Under the pieces are notes generated by a model. It made no database searches. It had not been told where the DNA came from and was given only the letters and a program-made list of their open reading frames with translations. A program made the position numbers and the translations under genes. From positions 1-12,424 of the forward strand of contig JAVHYG010000042.1 of the NCBI GenBank assembly GCA_031119195.1: DNA of 12,424 nt, given 5' to 3'. This stretch comes from Rickettsiella sp. (GTDB lineage Bacteria > Pseudomonadota > Gammaproteobacteria > Diplorickettsiales > Diplorickettsiaceae). Position 1 is the first letter of the stretch. The number at the start of each line of letters is the position of its first letter. This document shows, piece by piece, positions 6,862 to 12,424 of the stretch.

Positions 6862-6882
6862 CACATCTTAAAAAATTTTTCT

Positions 6883-7473
6883 ATGGCTAAGCTTTATTTT
6901 TATTATTCTGCGATGAATGCTGGTAAAAGTACGATTCTGTTGCAATCGAGTTATAACTATCAAGAGCGAGGGATGGAAACTTTGCTATTTTCACCAGTTA
7001 TTGATACGCGTTATAAAAAAAAGACAATTTGTTCGCGTATAGGCTTAGAGGCAAGCAGTAATCCTTTTAGTCCAGAGGATAATTTATACGAACAGGTAAA
7101 AGAATCTTTAGAAAAAACGAATTTAAAGTGTATTTTAGTTGATGAGGCGCAGTTTTTAACAAAGGCTCAGGTGTTTCAATTAAGTGAAGTTGTAGATAAA
7201 TTAAATATACCTGTTTTAACTTATGGGTTACGTAGCGATTTTCGTGGGGAGCCTTTTATGGGAAGTTTATATCTACTCGTTTTAGCGGATGAAATTATTG
7301 AGATAAAAACAATTTGTTATTGTGGACGTAAAGCAATTATGAATATGCGTATTGATGCAGAGCATCGAAAAGTGATTAAAGGAGAGCAGATTGAAATTGG
7401 TGGCAATGAACGTTATATTGCCGTTTGCAGAAGGCACTTTAATTTAGGCGGCATCGGTGAATTAAAAGTTTAG
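6883..7473 (+). CDS. tdk: Thymidine kinase, type II
   Basis: Phosphorylates thymidine (and deoxyuridine) with ATP to dTMP, the salvage route for DNA precursors. The 196 residues follow E. coli Tdk (205) almost throughout. The P-loop SAMNAGKST is at residues 9-17 and is followed by LLQSSYNYQERGM. The Walker B and catalytic DEAQF has Glu88 as base, and the lasso region contains YGLRSDFRGEPF (114-125). The structural zinc site comprises Cys145, Cys147, Cys182 and His185. The ATG has no clear Shine-Dalgarno sequence; it sits just after a T-rich stretch. The next genes are two tandem transporters, 239 bases downstream, which suggests uptake and trapping of host nucleosides. Confidence 0.97.
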   Translation: MAKLYFYYSAMNAGKSTILLQSSYNYQERGMETLLFSPVIDTRYKKKTICSRIGLEASSNPFSPEDNLYEQVKESLEKTNLKCILVDEAQFLTKAQVFQLSEVVDKLNIPVLTYGLRSDFRGEPFMGSLYLLVLADEIIEIKTICYCGRKAIMNMRIDAEHRKVIKGEQIEIGGNERYIAVCRRHFNLGGIGELKV

Positions 7474-7635
7474 GGAGTGCCACTTTTCGGCATAATACTG
7501 TTCTTTTCTGCCTTAATTCTCTGGTGAATTACTTAAAATACTACTACAAACAACTAAAAAAAGGTTTTATCTCAATATGTATGCTTTTGTGCGTTTGCAA
7601 CTTATATAAAAAAAAGTTTGACGTTTATTTGGTCT

Positions 7636-7662
7636 TAGACAAGAAGCTTTTCTTACTATAGA
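7636..7662 (+). promoter_or_regulatory. Weak candidate promoter of the transporter pair
   Basis: TAGACA (7636-7641, 5 of 6 to TTGACA) is followed after a short 15-base spacer by TATAGA (7657-7662, 4 of 6). The -10 overlaps the left arm of an inverted repeat, so a repressor there could block RNA polymerase. The short spacer makes this uncertain. Confidence 0.25.
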
Positions 7663-7687
7663 CTACGCGTTTTTTTAAGAGTCTATA
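7657..7687. repeat. 8-bp perfect inverted repeat in the transporter leader
   Basis: TATAGACT (7657-7664) and AGTCTATA (7680-7687) are perfect reverse complements separated by 15 bases that include a run of seven T. The right arm ends 25 bases before the ATG. It could be an operator or a leader hairpin. A smaller hairpin, AAGAA with TTCTT, lies just upstream (7641-7654). The rest of the 239-bp gap between tdk and this gene shows nothing I can name. Confidence 0.35.
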
Positions 7688-7712
7688 AATCAATCTTTTT
7701 TTGTGGGAATTG

Positions 7713-9020
7713 ATGCCGATATCTAATCTGAAAAGCACTATTTTTCAAGCTTCCAAATATCAGCCTTGGCTTGTCTGCCTGTCTGCTGCCCTCTTCTTTT
7801 TTTATGAATTTATACAGATGGGAATGTTTAATTCCATTAGCCAAGAGCTTATGCAGTCCTTTTCAATCAATGCAAGTCAATTAGGTTTTTTATCAGCAAC
7901 TTATTTCTATGCAGACGTTATTTTTCTACTGTTTGCAGGTATTTTAGTCGATCGTATTTCCATACGTGTAATTATATTAAGCGCCATGATTATGGTAGTT
8001 TTAGCCACTATTGTATTTGCTTTTAGTCATTCCTTACTATTAGCTGCTTTTAGCCATTTTGTTTCAGGGATAGGAAATGCCTTTTGCTTTTTGAGCTGTG
8101 TTAAATTGGCTACGCGCTGGTTTTCTTCTCAGCGTCTAGCGTTTGTAATTGGTGTTATTATTACTATAGCAATGGTGGGCGGCGTTATGGCGCAAACGCC
8201 TTTCACTCTTCTAACTCAAGGTTTGGGGTGGCGTGGCGCTGTTCTTGCTAATGCGGGTTTAGGAATAGTAATAACGTTTATTGTCTACGTTTTTGTTCGT
8301 GATTATCCTCAATATCAGGCTCCAGAGTTAATGACTGAAAAAAGTTTGGCGGCTTCTTCTTCAGTAAAAAAAAGTATTTTGTCAGTATTATTAAATAAAC
8401 AGAATGGCCTAGGGGGTGTATACACTTGTTTTTTGAATCTACCAATTATTTTATTAGGCGAACTTTGGGGAGTAATGTACCTCACTCAGGTTCACCATCT
8501 TCTCAAAACTCAAGCTTCGGTGGTTGCTATGATGATATTTGTGGGAACTATCATGGGCTCGCCTTTTGTCGGGTGGTTTTCTGACACAATCGGTAAAAGA
8601 CGACTACCGATGATTATAAGCGCATTACTTTCTTTGCTTGTATTACTTTGTATTATGTTTCTCCCAGGCTTAAATTTTTTTACTTTGTTTATTTTATTTT
8701 TATTACTTGGTTTTTTTACAAGTGCACAAATTATCAGTTATCCATTGGTTGCTGAAAGTAATCCTAGACATTTAACGGGAACGGCAACTGGTTTAGCCTC
8801 GATCTTGATTATGGGAGGAGGTGCAGTATTTCAGCCGTTATTTGGTTGGTTAATGGATCTGCATTGGGATCAAACGTTAAATCATGGCGTAGCTAACTAT
8901 TCACCGGGTAATTACTTCTATGGATTAGCAATTATGCCAATTGCTTTTGTAGTGAGCATCATAGCCGCCTGTTTTTTAAGAGAAACTAATTGTCAACCTT
9001 ATTTTCGAGATAAGCTATGA
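7713..9020 (+). CDS. MFS transporter, Pht-like (first of tandem pair)
   Basis: A 435-residue inner-membrane carrier with about 12 hydrophobic segments in two halves and a central loop near residues 198-232. Motif A-like loops are seen after helix 2 (GILVDRISIR, 77-86) and after helix 8 (GWFSDTIGKR, 287-296). Other blocks shared with the next gene are LFFFYEFIQM (27-36), SGIGNAFCFLS, MAQTPFTLL, SYPLVAESNP and VFQPLFGWLMD. These resemble Legionellales MFS proteins of the phagosomal transporter (Pht) type, which import amino acids or nucleosides from the host vacuole. Its position after tdk points to nucleosides, as in the phtC-phtD locus; that substrate is inference. The frame has a TTG at 7701, but the ATG at 7713 with GGGA four bases upstream is preferred. 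Confidence 0.88.
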   Translation: MPISNLKSTIFQASKYQPWLVCLSAALFFFYEFIQMGMFNSISQELMQSFSINASQLGFLSATYFYADVIFLLFAGILVDRISIRVIILSAMIMVVLATIVFAFSHSLLLAAFSHFVSGIGNAFCFLSCVKLATRWFSSQRLAFVIGVIITIAMVGGVMAQTPFTLLTQGLGWRGAVLANAGLGIVITFIVYVFVRDYPQYQAPELMTEKSLAASSSVKKSILSVLLNKQNGLGGVYTCFLNLPIILLGELWGVMYLTQVHHLLKTQASVVAMMIFVGTIMGSPFVGWFSDTIGKRRLPMIISALLSLLVLLCIMFLPGLNFFTLFILFLLLGFFTSAQIISYPLVAESNPRHLTGTATGLASILIMGGGAVFQPLFGWLMDLHWDQTLNHGVANYSPGNYFYGLAIMPIAFVVSIIAACFLRETNCQPYFRDKL

Positions 9021-10318
9021 AAACTCAAAATTCTGCAATTTCTATAAATAAAGGATGGTCGCCTTGGGTTGTTTGCTTTTCTGCGGCCCTTTTCTTTTTT
9101 TATGAATTTATTCAGATGAATATGTTTAATGCCATCAGTGCAGATTTGATGCGTGCGTTTTCATTGCATGCAACTGGATTGGGAAAATTATCGGCCTATT
9201 ATTTTTATGCTAATCTACTTTTTTTACCTATTGCAGGCTCTCTATTAGATCGATTTTCTACACGACTTATTATTTTATTCGCTTTATTGTTATGCATTAT
9301 AGGTATAGCGGGTTTTGCGACGACTTATTCATTTTTTTTGGCTTGCATATTCCGATTTATGAGTGGAATTGGGAGTGCTTTTTGTTTTTTAAGTAGTATT
9401 CGCTTAGCTTCGCGTTGGTTTCCAGCAAAAAAAATGGCTCTAGTGACTGGTTTAATTGTAACAATGGCTATGCTGGGAGGAATGGTAGCGCAAACGCCAC
9501 TTACTTTGCTGAATCAAGCTTTAGGTTGGCGATATACTTTATTATTAGATGCGGGATTAGGCTTACTTATTTTTGCAGTAGTTTTTTATTTCGTTAAGGA
9601 TTGTCCCCCTGGATTAAATCAAGAACAAAAAGTTTATAGGCTTGAATTGGCTGATTTAGGGGTTTTAAAGAGTTGGCGTTTGGCCTATTTAAATTTTCAG
9701 AATCTTTTTTGTGCTATTTATACTTCATTGACCAATTTACCTATTGCTTTGCTGGGTGCTATTTGGGGTAGTTTGTTTTTACAGCAAACAGCGCATTTTT
9801 CTCCAGCGGAGGCTTCTCTAGCGCCAAGTTTGCTTTTTTTGGGGACAATAATTGGTGGTCCAGTAGTTGGTTGGTTTTCCGATAGAATTAAGAAACGTGT
9901 ATTACTAATGATGTTAGGTACTCTTATATCGCTGATATTGACACTCGCAATTATATGTATGTTGAAACTGCTGTCTTTAACATTAATACTATTTTTGTTT
10001 TTTGCTTTGGGACTTTTTACCAGCACTCAAGTTTTGAGTTATCCTTTAGTGGCTGAGAGTAATCCTAAGAATTTAACAGCAACCTCAGTTAGTGTTGTTT
10101 CTTTTTTTGCTATTGGTGGCTATGCGGTTTTCCAACCTTTATTTGGCTGGTTAATGGATTATGACTGGCAAGGAACTTTAATCAATCAAGTAAGAGTATA
10201 CGGTGCCAGTGATTATCATCGTGCGTTACTTATTTTACCTATTGGATTTTGTATCGCTTTTTTTGCTGCTTTACTGATGAAGGAGCCTGATGGGTTGACA
10301 AAAAGTTCGCAATTTTAA
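9017..10318 (+). CDS. MFS transporter, Pht-like (second of tandem pair)
   Basis: A 433-residue, 12-helix major facilitator protein, clearly a paralogue of the preceding gene: LFFFYEFIQMNMFNAIS (25-41), GSLLDRFSTR (74-83), SGIGSAFCFLSS (116-127), MVAQTPLTLLNQALGW (156-171), GWFSDRIKKR (285-294), SYPLVAESNP (341-350) and VFQPLFGWLMD (371-381) recur at matching places. Its ATG overlaps the upstream TGA by four bases (ATGA), so translation is probably coupled and the two are co-expressed. Differences concentrate in the central loop and N-terminus, so the two may differ in substrate or work as a pair. The exact substrate is unknown; nucleoside import is suggested by the nearby tdk. Confidence 0.88.
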   Translation: MKTQNSAISINKGWSPWVVCFSAALFFFYEFIQMNMFNAISADLMRAFSLHATGLGKLSAYYFYANLLFLPIAGSLLDRFSTRLIILFALLLCIIGIAGFATTYSFFLACIFRFMSGIGSAFCFLSSIRLASRWFPAKKMALVTGLIVTMAMLGGMVAQTPLTLLNQALGWRYTLLLDAGLGLLIFAVVFYFVKDCPPGLNQEQKVYRLELADLGVLKSWRLAYLNFQNLFCAIYTSLTNLPIALLGAIWGSLFLQQTAHFSPAEASLAPSLLFLGTIIGGPVVGWFSDRIKKRVLLMMLGTLISLILTLAIICMLKLLSLTLILFLFFALGLFTSTQVLSYPLVAESNPKNLTATSVSVVSFFAIGGYAVFQPLFGWLMDYDWQGTLINQVRVYGASDYHRALLILPIGFCIAFFAALLMKEPDGLTKSSQF

Positions 10319-10359
10319 GCCAAACTAGCTACTATATACCCCTTATTTTTACTCTATTT

Positions 10360-10368
10360 TGCTAAATT
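10360..10368 (+). promoter_or_regulatory. Possible extended -10 before metK
   Basis: TGCTAAATT offers a TG extension and a 4-of-6 hexamer but lies only ten bases before the metK ATG, so transcription from it would give an almost leaderless message. A TATATA at 10333-10338 is an alternative. The 60-bp gap after the transporter gene is too short for a known SAM riboswitch. I cannot decide whether metK has its own promoter. Confidence 0.2.
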
Positions 10369-10378
10369 GAGAATAAAA

Positions 10379-11548
10379 ATGGACAATTATACAACATTTA
10401 CCTCTGAATCCGTGTCCGAAGGCCATCCTGATAAGATAGCGGACCAAATTTCTGATGCGATTCTCGATGCAATTTTAGTTCAGGATAAAAATGCACGCGT
10501 TGCTTGTGAAGCGCTTGTTAAAACAGGCATGGTTTTAGTTGCTGGAGAAGTGACAACATCAGCTTGGGTTGATGTTGAACAAATCGTCAGGGAGACTGTT
10601 AAAAACATTGGGTATAACAGTTCTTCTATGGGTTTTGACTGGGAATCTTGTGCTGTTATGTCAGCGATTGGCAAGCAATCGCCTGATATTGCCCAAGGTA
10701 TTGATAAACTTGATAAACCAAATCAGGGTGCAGGCGATCAAGGATTAATGTTTGGCTATGCGAGTAATGAAACAGATGTGTTCATGCCAGCTCCTATAAC
10801 GTACGCCCACCGTCTTATGCAACGTCAAGCAGAACTACGAAAAAATAAGGTTTTAAATTGGTTAAGACCTGATGCAAAAAGCCAAGTTACACTGAGATAT
10901 CATGATAAAAAGCCTATCGCTGCAGAAACGATTGTATTTTCTACACAACATGCGCCTGATATTTCTGAGAATAAGTTAAAAGAAGCCATTATTGAAGAAA
11001 TAATTAAACCTGTATTTCCGACAGAATGGTTAATGAAAACTAATTATCATATTAATCCAACAGGTCGTTTTGTTATTGGTGGGCCTCTCGGAGATACAGG
11101 TTTGACAGGACGAAAAATTATTGTCGATACCTATGGAGGTATGGCTAGACATGGTGGCGGTTGTTTTTCTGGCAAGGATCCTAGTAAAGTGGATCGTTCT
11201 GCAGCTTATGCCGCGCGCTATGTAGCAAAAAACATTGTTGCCGCGGGTTTAGCAGATCGTTGCGAGCTACAAGTTTCCTATGCCATTGGCATTGCACAAC
11301 CAACTTCAATTGCTGTTAATACATTTGGAACCGGTAAGTTATCTGATGAGAATATTGTGAAACTTATTCGCCAACATTTTGATCTTAGACCACATGGCCT
11401 TATTGAAATGCTTAATTTGTTAAGGCCTATTTATAAGCCAACAGCCACATATGGCCATTTTGGTCGTAAAACTGGAGATTTTCCTTGGGAGAAAACGGAT
11501 AAACTGGAACTATTGCGTTCTACACTTAAAAAGGTAGTTCATACATGA
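10379..11548 (+). CDS. metK: S-adenosylmethionine synthetase
   Basis: Makes S-adenosylmethionine from methionine and ATP, releasing phosphate and diphosphate; a cytoplasmic tetramer needing Mg and K ions. The product has 389 residues against 384 in E. coli. Visible motifs are SVSEGHPDKIADQISDA (11-27, with the ATP-site His16), GAGDQGLMFGYA (117-128, the first family signature), GGPLGDTGLTGRKI (234-247), and the second signature GGGCFSGKDPSKVDRS (259-274, with Cys where Ala is commoner). The ATG at 10379 is chosen over an in-frame TTG at 10367, because MDNYTTFTSESVSEGH matches the family start. The stop overlaps the ahcY start, so the two form one translationally coupled unit of the methyl cycle. 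Confidence 0.97.
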   Translation: MDNYTTFTSESVSEGHPDKIADQISDAILDAILVQDKNARVACEALVKTGMVLVAGEVTTSAWVDVEQIVRETVKNIGYNSSSMGFDWESCAVMSAIGKQSPDIAQGIDKLDKPNQGAGDQGLMFGYASNETDVFMPAPITYAHRLMQRQAELRKNKVLNWLRPDAKSQVTLRYHDKKPIAAETIVFSTQHAPDISENKLKEAIIEEIIKPVFPTEWLMKTNYHINPTGRFVIGGPLGDTGLTGRKIIVDTYGGMARHGGGCFSGKDPSKVDRSAAYAARYVAKNIVAAGLADRCELQVSYAIGIAQPTSIAVNTFGTGKLSDENIVKLIRQHFDLRPHGLIEMLNLLRPIYKPTATYGHFGRKTGDFPWEKTDKLELLRSTLKKVVHT

Positions 11549-12424
11549 TATTAGAAACATTAAAAACTAAAGTGGTTGATTATAAAGTTGCTGATTTAAA
11601 GTTGGCGGAATGGGGTCGAAAAGAAATTACAATTGCCGAAACTGAAATGCCAGGTTTAATGGCGTTGCGTAAAAAATATACTTATGAAAAGCCCTTAAAA
11701 GGTGCTCATATTGCAGGTTGCTTGCATATGACGATTCAAACGGCAGTTTTGATCGAAACCTTACTTGAATTGGGTGCAGAAGTGCGATGGTCTTCATGTA
11801 ATATTTTTTCTACACAAGATCATGCAGCAGCAGCAATTGCTTCACAGGGAATTCCAGTTTTCGCTTGGAAGGGAGAAACAGAAGATGAATTTTGGTGGTG
11901 TATCAAACAGACATTAATTGGACCCAATGGTTGGCGTCCGAATTTGCTACTAGATGATGGTGGCGATCTCACCAAATTAATGCATGATGAAAAGTATAAA
12001 AAGCAATTGGTAGACGTTATGGGGGTTTCTGAAGAAACAACAACGGGTGTACATAGACTGTATCAAATGCAGGAAAAACGGTCACTTTTAATTCCTGCTA
12101 TTAATGTTAATGATTCTGTCACAAAATCTAAATTTGATAATCTCTATGGCTGTAGAGAATCTTTAATCGATGCCTTAAAACGAGCAACGGATGTCATGAT
12201 TGCAGGAAAAATTGCAGTTGTTTGTGGTTATGGAGATGTTGGGAAAGGTTGTGCGCAAAGTTTACGTGCGTATGGTGCAACGGTATGGATTACTGAAATA
12301 GATCCTATTTGCGCATTACAAGCGGCTATGGAAGGCTATCGAGTTGTAACGATGGATGAAGTTGCAAGTCAGGCTGATATTTTTGTTACAGCGACAGGTA
12401 ATAAAGACATTATTACACTTACGC
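11545..12424 (+). CDS. ahcY: Adenosylhomocysteinase (5' part, cut by window edge)
   Basis: Hydrolyses S-adenosylhomocysteine reversibly to adenosine and homocysteine, relieving inhibition of methyltransferases; NAD-dependent cytoplasmic tetramer. The first 293 codons are present of about 430 usual. Family features are GCLHMTIQTAVLIETL (58-73, with substrate-binding His61), STQDHAAAA (89-97), LDDGGDLT (136-143), EETTTGVHRL (163-172), NDSVTKSKFDNLYGC (189-203, with Lys194, Asp198 and Cys203 matching the human active site), and the NAD-binding GYGDVGKG (228-235). The ATG overlaps the metK TGA in ATGA, with AAGG ten bases upstream inside metK. The C-terminal part, including the cofactor-binding Lys and Tyr near the end, lies outside the window. 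Confidence 0.96.
   Translation, partial: MILETLKTKVVDYKVADLKLAEWGRKEITIAETEMPGLMALRKKYTYEKPLKGAHIAGCLHMTIQTAVLIETLLELGAEVRWSSCNIFSTQDHAAAAIASQGIPVFAWKGETEDEFWWCIKQTLIGPNGWRPNLLLDDGGDLTKLMHDEKYKKQLVDVMGVSEETTTGVHRLYQMQEKRSLLIPAINVNDSVTKSKFDNLYGCRESLIDALKRATDVMIAGKIAVVCGYGDVGKGCAQSLRAYGATVWITEIDPICALQAAMEGYRVVTMDEVASQADIFVTATGNKDIITLT

Noticed and set aside
9718..10026. A 102-codon open frame on the minus strand inside the second transporter.
   Set aside because: It lies wholly within a well-supported gene, has no ribosome site and resembles no protein.
10295..10300. Perfect TTGACA -35 hexamer inside the end of the second transporter gene.
   Set aside because: No -10-like hexamer lies 16-18 bases downstream; it encodes residues of the transporter.
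1365..10352. The 13-mer CCCTTATTTTTAC occurs before yccA (1365-1377) and before metK (10340-10352).
   Set aside because: In AT-rich DNA of this length a few 13-base matches are expected by chance, and the position relative to each -10-like element differs.
10319..10378. A SAM or SAH riboswitch before metK.
   Set aside because: The gap is only 60 bases, AT-rich, and lacks the helices of known SAM or SAH riboswitches.

Overview
The window looks like a piece of an AT-rich gammaproteobacterial chromosome, most likely from the host-associated order Legionellales (Legionella, Coxiella, Rickettsiella and relatives). The housekeeping proteins MurI, YccA, TusE, Tdk, MetK and AhcY are clearly gammaproteobacterial in type. 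The two tandem major facilitator transporters resemble the Pht phagosomal transporters of intracellular Legionellales. The order is an inference: no rRNA or other phylogenetic marker is present.

Layout, left to right. The window opens inside a TauE/SafE-type membrane permease, whose 3' part is present. It is followed one base later by glutamate racemase murI. A YccA-like Bax-inhibitor-1 membrane protein has its own extended -10 promoter. A 232-bp gap then carries a GC-rich island behind a perfect TATAAT box, probably a structured RNA, ahead of tusE, a sulfur-relay protein for tRNA thiolation. Next comes a very AT-rich block of about 3.6 kb. It holds a 619-bp gap without genes and one 1002-residue protein of unknown function that starts with TTG. 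It has no membrane segments I can see and is a candidate secreted effector. Its most striking feature is a complete eukaryotic-style calmodulin-binding IQ motif at residues 717-730. This gene overlaps tail-to-tail by 17 bp with a thioredoxin-like CxxC protein on the minus strand.

That redox gene and thymidine kinase (tdk) are divergent and appear to share an overlapping promoter region. After tdk come two homologous 12-helix transporters with a 4-bp start/stop overlap. The tdk plus transporter-pair arrangement suggests thymidine or nucleoside salvage from the host, as for the phtC-phtD locus of Legionella pneumophila. The window closes with metK and ahcY, joined by a 4-bp overlap. They are two steps of the activated-methyl cycle: MetK makes S-adenosylmethionine and AhcY removes S-adenosylhomocysteine. 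ahcY runs off the right edge.

The ordinary core genes are secure. The items worth following are the IQ-motif protein, the possible pseudoknotted RNA before tusE, and the salvage cluster. I saw no tRNA, rRNA, CRISPR array, insertion sequence or prophage gene.
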